Positions 40,442 to 51,122 of a stretch of DNA of 64,000 nt are shown here, piece by piece. Source of the DNA: Isochrysis galbana (lineage: Eukaryota; Haptophyta; Isochrysidales; Isochrysidaceae); NCBI GenBank assembly GCA_018136815.1, contig CM030938.1, positions 5,674,638-5,738,637 of the forward strand, written 5' to 3'. The notes beneath the pieces were generated by a model. The model did no database searches, had not been told where the DNA came from, and worked only from the letters and a program-made list of their open reading frames with translations. Positions within the stretch are counted from its first letter, which is position 1. Every line of letters starts with the position of its first letter. The position numbers were made by a program, and so were the translations under genes.

Positions 40442-41077
40442 ATGACACATAGAGACCTTGCCTTGTCGCTCCTTTACCATGGCTCTCCCACACCTGAGAC
40501 GGGAGACCCAGGTATACACGAGTTCGAAGAGCACTGGCGAAGGATTCTCGCCCCTGAACCCGGTGTCCAAAAGTACGCGACCCGTGACAATGGCGGCGTG
40601 GGCTTTGTCGCGTCCGTTGCACAGCGCGATGACGGTAGGCACTTGGTCGATGTACACGGCGAAGCCTCGCATCACGCGTTCGTGTGCGAGGACATGTTTG
40701 TTGGCATCAGCCACCTCTGCCCATTGACTGTATTGTCAGGAGGGTACGACAGAGTGAACGAGCTCAATGAAGCAGGGAACTCTTTGCTCTTCTACATCGG
40801 CGACCTCAAGTACGTCTTCGTGGGCATCGAAGTGTTCGAATTTGAGGCCGTCGACGAGATCGTCGCATTCGTATCGCCTGTAGGAGCGAACGACTTTCCG
40901 TATCCCTACGCCATCGATAAGACCGGTAGGCATTACCTCATGCTCGAAAAGAAGCAGGGGTACATTGACCCGTACCACAGCTTTTACGACATCGAAAAGA
41001 AGTTCAAGCTGACACACGAGGAGTGCGGTATACATTCGATGCGCTCATTGAAGACGATCCTTTCAAGACAAGTGTGA
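40442..41077 (+). CDS. Virus-like island ORF 3, hypothetical protein
   Basis: This ORF has 211 residues and starts MTHRDLALSLLYHGSPTPET. There is no signal or membrane segment. The segment FEAVDEIVAFVSPVGANDFP followed by YPYAIDKTGRHYLMLEKKQG resembles a motif I associate with uncharacterised nucleocytoplasmic large DNA virus proteins, but I cannot confirm this without a search. It is intronless, co-oriented with and close to ORFs 1 and 2, and looks whole. Confidence 0.5.
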   Translation: MTHRDLALSLLYHGSPTPETGDPGIHEFEEHWRRILAPEPGVQKYATRDNGGVGFVASVAQRDDGRHLVDVHGEASHHAFVCEDMFVGISHLCPLTVLSGGYDRVNELNEAGNSLLFYIGDLKYVFVGIEVFEFEAVDEIVAFVSPVGANDFPYPYAIDKTGRHYLMLEKKQGYIDPYHSFYDIEKKFKLTHEECGIHSMRSLKTILSRQV

Positions 41078-41235
41078 GGAGAGGTCCCCGTCATGCGTGA
41101 CGAGGAGGCCGCTGGAATTTTCATCGAGGGCGGGGGCACGCACTAGTAACCATGCATCCCCTTGCTCACAGGAGCGCCCTCATGGTGAGCTAGGCCCGGT
41201 GTCCTAGGACCGAGCTTTTTTGTATTTGATGTTGC

Positions 41236-41310
41236 TCGGCCAGAGTCCCCACGGGAGGGGAAGAAACCCTGAGGGAAAGGAGACCAAATGAAGGCAAGCC
41301 GCCTTCTCCG
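41236..41310 (+). repeat. Partial copy of the b561-associated repeat
   Basis: CCAGAGTCCCCACGGGAGGGG and AAAGGAGACCAAATGAAGGC match the tail of the repeat at 12160-12200 and (inverted) 38225-38310, here without the gene-derived part. Confidence 0.6.
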
Positions 41311-41324
41311 TATGGGGTTGATGG

Positions 41325-41490
41325 AGGCGACCTGGCTCCTTTGGGTCGAGATTGCCCGAAAGGAGGAAACCTGGAATCTAGACCTGACAAACAGGCTAGA
41401 AAGAACGAAACGAGAACCCGAATTCTAGGTCGCTAGGGACGAACCCTACCAACCTAGATGTACCTGAGCTCCACCGTGTGGCCGCACGGC
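41325..41490 (+). repeat. 165-bp dispersed repeat, copy 1
   Basis: From GGCGACCTGGCTCCTTTGGG to GTGTGGCCGCACGG this is almost identical to 47415-47581; I count about two differences. Such identity implies recent duplication or mobility. Confidence 0.85.
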
Positions 41491-42069
41491 CCCTTTTGAT
41501 GACGGCGGGGCATAGTCCCAGTAGGCGGGGCTTCGGAAGCTGATCCCCTCCCCTTCACCGACCTCAGACTCATCATCTCGAAGGTGAGGAGGGGGGTCAA
41601 ACTGAATCAGAGGGAGGGGGCCTTCCTCCTCCTCATTGGCCAACTCAGCGACGCTGAAGTTGGCTTCATGCGGGAGAGGGTCATGATCCACCATGGCCCG
41701 CTGTGATTGCACCCGGTGGGTGACGAAGGCAGCGGACAAATACTCGCCATCCGCCACGAGCTGATCGGAGCCAGTCGTGGAGATAGCAGCCGGGGTGATG
41801 GGTGCCATTGGTGCAGCCTCAGAAGCCGTGGGATCACTCGGGAACCCCTCGGGAACAGAAGCTGCAGCGGGCAGAGAAGGTTCCCTAAGGGGTTCCTCCT
41901 CTGCGGCCGAGGACGTGAGCTTGGATTTCGTGCTTGTCGAGTCGAGCGGAGCCGGAGGGCTCTGAGCCACTCCGTCGCGAGCAGCACCGACGGCTAGCGC
42001 GGCGCTTTGGCCCTCCTCCCCACCGGGAGTCGGGTGAATGAAATTCTGGACTGGGTCGGGCAACCCCAT
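41446..42069 (-). CDS. Acidic Pro/Ala-rich ORF, possibly element-derived
   Basis: The ATG at 42067-42069 (MGLPDPVQNFIHPTPGGEEG) gives 207 residues. The sequence is acidic and rich in Pro, Ser, Ala and Glu, with no domain (ELANEEEEGPLPLIQFDPPP; SPAYWDYAPPSSKG). Its last residues lie within the 165-bp repeat, so it probably belongs to a mobile element; the trailing RPHGGAQVHLG is repeat-encoded. It could be a gag-like or accessory protein, or a chance frame. Confidence 0.35.
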   Translation of the reverse strand: MGLPDPVQNFIHPTPGGEEGQSAALAVGAARDGVAQSPPAPLDSTSTKSKLTSSAAEEEPLREPSLPAAASVPEGFPSDPTASEAAPMAPITPAAISTTGSDQLVADGEYLSAAFVTHRVQSQRAMVDHDPLPHEANFSVAELANEEEEGPLPLIQFDPPPHLRDDESEVGEGEGISFRSPAYWDYAPPSSKGAVRPHGGAQVHLGW

Positions 42070-42429
42070 TTGGGTGTCTGGACGGGGAACGAACGGCGAA
42101 CGAAGGGCTGTGGGGCGGCGAGGCGCTCCTAGCGGCCCTAGTGTGATGGATAGTAAGAGATTGTTAGACCTACAAAGAACTCTTCCCTCAGGGAGGGAGC
42201 CTAGGCTGCTAGAGTGCAGCGACGCAGCGAACAACGACGGACAACGAAGCCTAAGAACAACAGGATACACCGACTCACGAACACACCGGAATCATTCACC
42301 CAAACCAAGCAAATTATCAAGCAACCGCGACCCCAAATCACCGATAACTCAAACACGTCGCGAGAGACGGAGAGAGAGAGCGAGAGAGAGAGAGAGACTC
42401 CGCAGCGACGGCCGGAGCGTGTCTCCCTT

Positions 42430-43460
42430 GTAACTTCCCACGTAGCGGAGAGTCCGAAGGGGAGCGTCATTAGAGGTGGGGACGGGAAAAATCGACTTTT
42501 CACAATTGCACCCAATAGTCGATGTGAATGCATGGAGGGGTGTCTCATGCTATGATAAGAGCTTGTGCAAAGTTTCAGAAGCCAATTGTTTCATGGTGGC
42601 GAGTACGAGAGCGAACAATGCGGTGTTTTTTTCGCGGTGGCCAGGGAGTTTTTTTTTAGTAGATTTTGGCGCGTTGGAACCACAATGAAAGATGCTAGTG
42701 CCCACCAAAGGCCACTTTCGGGGTTGCGGGGCTGGAACCCCATCCTCTCCCGTCCCCAAAGGGCAGACGTGTCAGCACACAACACACGCCCCAGCTATCG
42801 AGCCCTTCCTTCCGACAGCTGACATGCCAACGCGCCCACTTGGATAGCCCGGTCACTCACTAGGGGCCACTATCCACTATGGAGGTGCGGAGGGCACCGG
42901 CTACAATGGGAGATTGAAGAGCTAAGCAAGCTCCGTAAGGGCTCCGGTAGGATGGATCAGCAAAAAAAACCGGGGTTCTCCGGCGAAATTTTCAAAAAAA
43001 TTACCGAATTTCGGGCCTTCGAAGACGGAGCTCGAAATACAGTCGGGCCCCCCTCCGGTATATTTTTGGTGAGGCCCTTCATGCGAGGCACAAACATCGA
43101 ATGACGAGGAAATTTGTGACGCCAACTTTCTGGGTCCACAAGGCCCGCTTCTATGCACACTGGACCATGAGCCATACTCGTATTATTGGACTTCAATGTG
43201 CACGAAAGTATCACAAAACTCAAGACGCTCACGTGAACCACTAGTCACCGAGGGCTAGAGCGGCTAACTTGGCACCGCGACCGGGCGGGCAGCATGGACT
43301 TCTTTGTTCATCCACTTCAACTAGTGACAGAGCATGAAGGCAAATCTCAAGATCTACTGCCCTAGTGGCTGAGCCAATTGCCCTCTCTACCCTCGCGCAC
43401 CTTGTCGAAAATCGGCCTTGACGCAGAAACCGCGTCGACGTTATCGTACCGAGATGCGCT
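42430..43460. other. Intergenic region, possible second tRNA-like remnant
   Basis: No gene is supported. On the minus strand 42735-42810 has a B-box-like GGGGTTCCAGCCCC and an A-box-like TAGCTGGGGCGTG, a weaker parallel to 5701-5775. 43240-43400 contains sequence related to the edge of the 204-bp array. Confidence 0.3.
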
Positions 43461-43479
43461 CGAGTACCCAACTTCCCAC

Positions 43480-45330
43480 CGCTACCGGGCGCGCTCCTCG
43501 CGTGTTTTGGTCGATGTGACTGGTGTGGATGCATCGCCAACAACTAAATCAAACAATGCCATCCTGCCACCCACGCCAATCGCCGCCGCCGCCCGCGCGC
43601 ATTGCATCGTAGTCGGCCGTGTGTGGCGCCGTCAACTACGCTGACGTCACCCGGCCGAATGGGCCGGAGTGCCCAACTTTCACACGCGATCGGGCGCGCT
43701 GCCGGCGCTTTCTCGGCCATCCACTTGGACAGAATGCCCCATCAGGCACCACATCCAAAGGCGCCGCCCTAGCAGCCACGCCAATCGCCGCCGCCGCCCG
43801 CGCGCATCGCGCTGTGGTTGACCGTGTGTGGCGCCGTCAACTACGCTTACGTCACCGGCCGTACGGGCCGGAGTGCCCAATTTTCACACGCGATCGGGCG
43901 CGCTGCCGGCGCTTTCTCGGCCATCCACTGAGATAGAATGCCCCACCAGGCATCATATCAGAATATGCCGCCCTAGCAGCCACGCCAATCGCCGCCGCCG
44001 CCCGCGCGCATCGCGCCGTAGTCGGCCGTGTGTGGCGCCGTCAACTACGCTTACGTCACCGGCCGTACGGGCCGGAGTGCCCAACTTTCACACGCGATCG
44101 GGCGCGCTGCCGGCGCTTTCTCGGCCATCCACTGAGATAGAATACCCCACCAGGCACCATATCAGAATATGCCGCCCTAGCAGCCACGCCAATCGCCGCC
44201 GCCGCCCGCGCGCATCGCGCCATAGTCGGCCGTGTGTGGCGCCGACGACTACGCTAACGTCACCTGGCCGAACGGGCCGAGTGCCCAACTTTCCAACGCG
44301 ACCGGGCGCGCTGCCAGCGCTTTCTCGGCCATCCACTGAGATAGAATGCCCCACCAGGCACCATATCAGAATATACCGCCCAAGCAGCCACGCCAATCGC
44401 CGCCCCCGCCCGCGCGCATCGCGCCATAGCCGGCCGTGTGTGGCGCCGACGACTACGCTAACGTTACCTGGCCGAACGGGCCGAGTGCCCAACTTTCCAA
44501 CGCGATCGGGCGCGCTGCCGATACTTTCTCGGTCTCCCACTGGGATAGAATGCCCCACCAGGCATCATATCAGAATATGCCGCCCTAGCAGCCACGCCAA
44601 TCGCCGCCGCCGCCCGCGCGCATCGCGCCGTAGTCGGCCGTGTGTGGCGCCGTCAACTACGCTTACGTCACCGGCCGTACGGGCCGGAGTGCCCAATTTT
44701 CACACGCGATCGGGCGCGCTGCCGGCGCTTTCTCGGCCATCCACTTGGACAGAATGCCCCATCAGGCACCACATCCAAAGGCGCCGCCCTAGCAGCCACG
44801 CCAATCACCGCCGCCGCCCGCGCGCATCGCGCCGTAGTCGGCCGAGTGTGGCGCCGTCAACTACGCTTACGTCACCGGCCGTACGGGCCGGAGTGCCCAA
44901 CTTTCACACGCGATCGGGCGCGCTACCGGCGCTTTCTCGGCCATCCACTGAGATAGAATGCCCCACCAGGCATCATATCAGAATATGCCGCCCTAGCAGC
45001 CACGCCAATCGCCGCCGCCGCCCGCGCGCATCGCGCCGTAGTCGGCCGAGTGTGGCGCCGTCAACTACGCTTACGTCACCGGCCGTACAGGCCGGAGTGC
45101 CCAATTTTCACACGCGATCGGGCGCGCTGCCGGCGCTTTCTCGGCCATCCACTGAGATAGAATGCCCCACCAGGCATCATATCAGAATATGCCGCCCTAG
45201 CAGCCACGCCAATCGCCGCCGCCGCCCGCGCGCATCGCGCTGTGGTTGACCGTGTGTGGCGCCGTCAACTACGCTAACGTCACCCGGCCGAATGGGCCGA
45301 AGTGCCCAACTTTCGAACGCCAGCGGGCGC
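43480..45330. repeat. Tandem array of 204-bp units, about nine copies
   Basis: The junction CCATCCAC (or its variant) falls at 43717, 43921, 44125, 44329, 44533, 44737, 44941 and 45145, exactly 204 bases apart each time. The first and last units are degenerate. Each unit holds CACGCCAATCGCC (a CCAAT box), CTACGCTTACGTCACC (a CRE-like ACGTCA) and GTGTGTGGCGCCG. Two unit types alternate, ACTTGGACAGAATGCCCCAT and ACTGAGATAGAATGCCCCAC. Because 204 is 68 codons, frames remain open across the array on both strands (473 codons at 43828-45249), which is not evidence of coding by itself. Confidence 0.95.
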
Positions 45331-45360
45331 GCTTGGTGAGAGTTCTTGCTGAGGATGCTC

Positions 45361-45819
45361 TCACGCTGCCCCGGTGCCAACGAGTTCGCGAACGATATGC
45401 ACTTGGCGACCGTTCGGTAGATGGCACAGGAAGTCCTGCGGAAGCAGCGCAGCGCGCCAAGACGGCTGTATTGCAATGCTCGCCACGATTCCCGAGCGCG
45501 CGGTTGGGTAGTCTGCGGGGTTGGGAGGCAGCGTACCAATATACTGGATGGGTTTCTGCGCGTAGGAGCGCGTAGGCAAGCCGGTGTCATCCTCCTCAGG
45601 TTGGGGCTGGAAGCGGTGTGGTGTGGGGCTGGCGGCCATGCTGCGTGGGCAGGTGAAGCAGAAGTCGGCCGAGTGCGGTGGCATGAAACGCCGGTGAGAC
45701 CGCCGACCGGTGTACTCGGACCATTTAGTCCGAACACCATCGACAAGGGGGGGCTGACCACCGCCGTGCTCTCGCTGGAGCGCGGCGAAGGTCGGCCTGT
45801 CAGGCGGGTCGGTCGCCAT
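45361..45819 (-). CDS. Hypothetical protein beside the tandem array
   Basis: The ATG at 45817-45819 (MATDPPDRPTFAALQREHGG) gives 152 residues ending near the array boundary. Coding-like segments are KWSEYTGRRSHRRFMPPHSA and QYIGTLPPNPADYPTARSGI. No domain or membrane segment is recognisable. The frame is open upstream to 45936. Confidence 0.35.
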   Translation of the reverse strand: MATDPPDRPTFAALQREHGGGQPPLVDGVRTKWSEYTGRRSHRRFMPPHSADFCFTCPRSMAASPTPHRFQPQPEEDDTGLPTRSYAQKPIQYIGTLPPNPADYPTARSGIVASIAIQPSWRAALLPQDFLCHLPNGRQVHIVRELVGTGAA

Positions 45820-46464
45820 CGCTCTTCCTCGGATTCGGAATCGAGCGGGGAGAGAGACGAGGGGAAATCTTCCCCCGGTCCGACGATAAAAAAATGTGGG
45901 CCTCCGGATCAACAAGAGTTTTTTTTTCCAACCCACTCTCCCCCACCTCTAGCGTCATGTCGCGCGACCACGGCGATCACTTCGGATATAGATCGCAACG
46001 AGATATCTTCACGACGGAGGAAATCTTGCCGTTGAGCGTGAACCTTCTAGACGCTTCTAACGAACAACCCTGAGTAGCAACCAAGGGGAAGAAAATTAAA
46101 ATTAAAATGTTATATCCTAGCCAACCCCACTAGCTAATTGGACACAACTTTTCAGCCCCGGACTCCCGCCATGCCTGGCGAGCCAGGTGTCCGAGTGGTA
46201 CCGGGGGGGGGGGCATTGCCCCCTCCCCTCGATATTTGTCCTCCCCCCAGTGCAAGCACCGACCCTACGCACCCCAGCACACCCTCTCCTCGAGGCCACG
46301 CTGGGGGAAAACCCCTTTCGGGTAAAACAACGCAGGGGGGGGGGGGCACTCGTAAGTTTAGGGGCCTAGAGCGCTAATCTCCCTCGCCCGAGCGAGTGGC
46401 CGCGGCGAGCCGCGGCCCTTCCCTCCTGGCTCTGGCGCCCCCGTCTTCTCTTACCCAAACGGGG

Positions 46465-46966
46465 CGAGAAGACACGTAAACGCCGGAGGGGAGAGCTGCC
46501 GCTCCCCCCTCCCCTCCCTCTTCCCTTTTCCTCCTCTCTTCCCTGCGGCGGGGGCCCATGGCGCGCGCCTGCGGCCCCTCGCTCAGGTCCCCAGATGGCC
46601 TGCAGGGCCTGGGAGCACAGCTCAGGGGGCAGGTGAGGCTGGGGCATGGCCCTGGCCCCTCCTGCCTCTCCCTCGCTGGCGCTCCGAGCCCCTGCGGGTC
46701 GACTGGAGCTGGCTGGGGGGTCCTGAACAGGGGGGCCCAGGGGGAGGAGGGGCTGGTCAGAGGAATGGGCAGGCCACGACGGGCCAGGGCAGGCGAGTCA
46801 GGCGGGCCTGTGGGGAGAGGAATGGGTCAGCAGGGCTGTGTGCTCCTGGCAAGCCATCAGGCGTGCCAGGAGAGTGGGTGGATCCTCCCCCATGGCAGGG
46901 GAGGAGTGGAGAGAGAGGGGGGCTCGTGCCCCCCCATGGGCGAACTAAGTATAAACTTAGTTACCA
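46465..46966 (+). repeat. GC-rich dispersed repeat R1, copy 3
   Basis: This is the longest copy alongside 1888-2383, closely similar from GAGAAGACACGTAAACGCCG to the terminal AACTAAGTATAAACTTAGTT hairpin. Confidence 0.85.
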
Positions 46967-47414
46967 ACCAAGGGGAAGAAACACCAAAGGGGCCAAGGGC
47001 TTGCATGTAACTTGCATCAAGGGGAAAGATTCCCTCACCTAAGAAGCGAACCTACACCGATCTCCAAGGGGAGATGGCAAATTAAACCTCAAATCTCGAG
47101 CGGATAGAGCAACCGACTCGCTCGCCAAACACCTTGACCGAGAAGAAAGAAGCAAGGACCTACAAGCCAAGGGTAGCGGACCTAGGGAATGTGAGAGGAA
47201 ACTTCCGAACGCCAACGCGAACGCCAAACGCCGGAAGACAACGAAACCCTAACCAGGCCAAGCAGAACCTACGACGAACAGGCCTGGACGACAACGAAAG
47301 TTAGCAAGTCCCAAGAAAGAACCGGAACCCAACAAGAAACGACAAGCCTTGTAAGAAGCTAAATAAGCATCCTGAAGGCACCCCGAGAGCCTGAGACAAG
47401 AGCGCAGCGAGCGA

Positions 47415-47581
47415 CAGGCGACCTGGCTCCTTTGGGTCGAGATTGCCCGAAAGGAGGAAACCTGGAATCTAGACCTGACAAACAGGCTAGAAAGAACGAA
47501 ACGAGAACCCGATTTCTAGGTCGCTAGGGACGAACCCTACCAACCTAGATGTACCTGAGCTTCACCGTGTGGCCGCACGGC
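47415..47581 (+). repeat. 165-bp dispersed repeat, copy 2
   Basis: Near-identical to 41325-41490. It directly precedes the DDE_1 transposase remnant. Upstream, 46970-47410 is AG-rich and contains one GCAAATTAAACCT unit of the 7740/58235 repeat. Confidence 0.85.
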
Positions 47582-47627
47582 GAAGGACCTGGAAATAAGA
47601 GCCTGGAAATCGCATCATCTAGGATGA

Positions 47628-49190
47628 ATGCGACACCCCCGCCCCGCCCCCATCCCCATGCTGCATGTGCGCAAGCGCCGCCGAACCATTGTGGACGAGG
47701 TGGAAGAGGAGGTGATGGATGAGCCTAGATGTGAAAGACAGAAACAGTGTTTTTTTTCGGAGGCCAAAAACAGTGTTTTTCACCGTTTTTCAAACGCCCT
47801 CCGTTTTTGCCACTGTTTTTTTTGGGTGGGGCTGGGGCTGGGGCCGCCCGTGCGCGGCACGCGCGAGCGTGGCGTGCGCGCGGGACAGGGCGCGCGCGAT
47901 CGCGGCGTGCGCGCGGGACCGCGGCCGGTAGATTTGGTAAGTCGGCGCACACGCTCTTGTCTCCCCGTGCACGCTGCCGAAGGTATGCAGACGGAGGAAA
48001 CCTTCCTAACGTACATCACACGGCTCGACAAGTGGATCGACCAAAGGAGCTCGGTTGAAGTGGCTGCCGGTGGCGCTCCCATTGAACGGCCAGTCGTGCT
48101 CATGCTAGACAACCACGCCTCGCGTTTCAGCGACGAAGTGTTGCAGAAGACATGCGGGCAGGCCGCCGAGCTCGGAATACACATCTTCTCGGAGGAGTCG
48201 GGCACTTCGGGATTCCTACAAGCCCTTGATCAATTTAACTCTTTATTTCACCGGGCCTACAACAAGGCTCGGGATGCTTACAAGGATGCCCACCTTGTCA
48301 CCTTTGGCAGCCAGCTTGATCGTCTCAACTTGTCGGACTTCATGGCCATCTTTGGTGGGTCGAAGGAGCTTGGCTTGCCGGGGATGTGGTTTTCGTGGTG
48401 CGACCAATATGACATCCTCAAGGCGTGGAAGAGAGTAGGTGTGGCTGGCAACCAACTCCGACCCGATCTCATTGATCGTGCCCATTTCGTTGATCAGGCA
48501 CACGAGATGGCACAGTCTCTCAGCGAGCCCATGGTGGCTTCGCCTGGTCCAGCTACCCTCGCTGAGGCGAAGCGAACGCCGCCGGGTGTGCGGCGTGGAT
48601 CGCTTGCGGCAGCAGAGGCCAAAGCGCGGCAGCTAGAGGCATATGCACAGAAGATGGAGAAAAAAGCGGAGGCGCCGTATGATCCCTGCCGAGGCATTTT
48701 ATCGGGCGCATCGAGCAGCGTCAGCAGCCATGTGTGCTCAGAAGATGCGGGCGGTGATGGGGGGGGCACGGAAGACGACGAGTCTCGGCCAGCGCATGGA
48801 AAATAAGTCCGACTGTTCGAACTCTCAGGGTCGTGGACTCTAAGAGATATGCAGGCTGAGAAAGCAAAGCGTCGAATGCAAGTTGTTGCCACAAGCGAGC
48901 AGGCACAACAAAGGAAGGCCGCGCGGATAGAGCGCGCCGCGGACGCAGCGCAACAAGACCTTAGCCGCCGATCATCGTTTGCCGTTTGCAGTGATGGGTG
49001 CGAGTGTCAGTTGGTGCCATGTCCATGGGAGGGTTTCATGCTGTGTGCTTGTGGAAATCTGAAGAGAGGGCTGTGCAAGAAAAGGGAGTGTGTTGTGCGT
49101 CGAAGGAGTGCCTCTTCTGGGCTCCTAGAGGTGTCTGAGAGTGGTGTTAGTGCCGGAGCACCTCCCACCGATGTCGGGGCACATCCATGA
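47628..49190 (+). pseudogene. pogo/Tc1-type (DDE_1) transposase remnant
   Basis: The frame 47628-48806 has a poor N-terminal half and probably an intron beginning GTAAGT near 47937. From about 47985 it is a DDE_1 transposase C-terminal part: RPVVLMLDNHASRFSDEVLQ (second catalytic Asp), then GIHIFSEESGTSGFLQALDQ with FNSLFHRAYNKARD (third Asp in the LQ.LD motif). A separate frame 48849-49190 follows with a basic coiled coil (MQAEKAKRRMQVVATSEQAQ) and a Cys cluster (CSDGCECQLVPC, LCACGNLKRGLCKKREC), likely the same protein's tail. The helix-turn-helix and first catalytic Asp are not recognisable. It is probably inactive. Confidence 0.7.
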
Positions 49191-49430
49191 GGCTCGTCGT
49201 GTTGTACGCGCACGCATGTTGAATGCCATTGTAAGTCAGCACTTCAACCATTTCAAAAGATAAGCACATGTCGGCCGAGCTCTCTACATGAGGAGGCTTT
49301 CATGCAGTTTGAGCACCTTCTAGAAACCAAAGTGCACGATTTTATAGTGCCTAATAGAAATGGGGCACATCCATAAAGCTCATGCCTCTAGTGGTGAAGA
49401 AGCCCTCGTTTCTGTCTGACCGCCCTACTT

Positions 49431-49570
49431 TAGAAGTTCAAATCGTGTTTGACCGCCCGAATCTCCGGTTGAGACGTGGTGTGGAATCCTCAGTCTTGAT
49501 GGACTTGGTCCATTTTCGCTGGCTTGGTCAGGGCTCCCGCTCAGAAGTTAAAATAGCTCGTTTGACCGCG
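49431..49570 (+). promoter_or_regulatory. Two TAGAAGTTMAAAT...TTTGACCGCC motifs
   Basis: TAGAAGTTCAAATCGTGTTT with GACCGCCC (49431-49460) and AGAAGTTAAAATAGCTCGTT with TGACCGC (49543-49568) are two copies of one motif. A third is at 56034-56063 and shorter cores are upstream of the ACL5-like gene. Confidence 0.5.
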
Positions 49571-49939
49571 GCCTAGCACGGATCGTTCGGAGACGAGAGC
49601 CGAGGCCACTGCATCTCGCAGAGATCTCGCCGCGCGATGGCAGTCCTCGAGGAGGGGGGTTGGGGGGGTGGCGTGGGGGGAGCCAGGCCACCTCCTCGTA
49701 AGAGATATCCCGAACTGCTTTAAGGTATGTATGTGGGGGGGAGGGGGGAGGGGGGGCTGGCTTCTCTCCCTCTTCGTACGTGAGAGAGAGAGAGCCCATA
49801 TATATCCCGATCTACTCGCGGGGGGGGGGCGGGGGGGGGGGGCGGGGGGGGGGAGGGGGAGAGCTTCTTCTCTCCTCTTTGGGCGATCAGGACTGCGCCT
49901 CATTCCTAACCTGCGAGGGAGCAGGGCTGAGGGCCGCGC

Positions 49940-49960
49940 GGGCTCTCTCTCTCTCCCCCT

Positions 49961-50006
<46 letters not shown>

Positions 50007-50020
50007 TCCCTCTCTCTTCT

Positions 50021-50064
<44 letters not shown>

Positions 50065-50078
50065 TCCCTCTCTCTTCT

Positions 50079-50122
<44 letters not shown>

Positions 50123-50204
50123 TCCCTCTCTCTTCTCTCTTCTCTCTCTCTCTCTCTCTCTCTCTCCCTCTCTCTCTCTCTCCCTCTCTCTTCTCTCTTC
50201 TCTC

Positions 50205-50236
<32 letters not shown>

Positions 50237-51015
50237 CCTCCCTCTCTCTCTCTCTCTTTCCTCTCTTCTCTCTCTCTCTTTCCTCTCTTCTCTCTCTCTC
50301 TCCCTCTCTTCTCTCTCTCCCTCCTTCTCTCTCTCTCTCTCCCTCCCTCTCTCTCTTTCTCTCTCTCCCTCTCTCTCGCTCGCTCCCTCTCTCTCTCTGG
50401 GTGGAGAGGGAGAAGCCTTGGAGAGGATCTTGCTTGTGGAGAGAGGGTAGGGAGGGAAAAGGATCCCCACCCGCGGGGAAGAGAGAGGAGAGGGGAGAGG
50501 GGAGAGAGCAGGAGAGAGAGGAGAGAGCAGGAGGGATCACGATGTGGAGGAGAGAGCGTGCGAACGGCATCAGTTGTGGGGGGGCGAGAGAGAAGGAGAG
50601 AAGAAGTGGAGAGAGGGGTCAGTCATCGAGCAGGAGGGGGAGAGGAGAGAGAGAAAAGCGGGGAAATGAGAAAGGAGAGAGAGCGGGTGTGAGTGAGAGA
50701 GAGGGAGAGCTCGGTGGAGGAAAGAGTCTCACAATCACAGCAAGTGTGGGAGAACGATGGGGTGAACGAGGAGGAGGAGAGAGAGAGAACTCGGGACAAG
50801 AGAGGGAGAGAGTGATGGCGTGACAGGGAGAGGGGGAGAGAAAGGGGAGGGAGAGAGAGGAAGCAAGAGAGGGTGGTGGTGGGTACCGCGGAGAGGGAGG
50901 TTTGAGAGATGGGGAGAGAGAGGGGGGGAGACGGAAAGAGAGAGAGAGAAAGCGGGAGAGATACGTTAGAGAGGGAGAGAGATGAAGGTGATTGAGAGAA
51001 GGAGAGAGAGGGAGC

Positions 51016-51052
<37 letters not shown>

Positions 51053-51100
51053 GGCGAGAGGGAGAGAGAGGGCGAGGGAGAGAGCAGCCAGATAGAGCCA
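49940..51100. repeat. Long CT tract followed by GA tract
   Basis: 49940-50395 is nearly pure CT on the plus strand and 50440-51095 is nearly pure GA. All long frames here (Ser/Leu, Arg/Glu or Gly/Arg) are compositional. The tracts precede the F-box gene. Confidence 0.9.
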
Positions 51101-51122
51101 TCCCCGCCGCCTCGCTGCAAGC

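Noticed and set aside
43828-45249. 473-codon frame through the 204-bp array as a repeat protein
   Set aside because: The period is a multiple of three and frames on both strands stay open. Composition is Arg/Pro/Ser with no fold, so I list only the DNA repeat.
43480-45330. CRISPR-like array
   Set aside because: Units are 204 bp, nearly identical along their whole length, with no unique spacers, and the genome is eukaryotic.
49541-50823. Very long Arg/Glu-, Ser/Leu- and Gly/Arg-rich frames across CT/GA tracts
   Set aside because: They arise from dinucleotide composition, are open in several frames at once and contain no domain.
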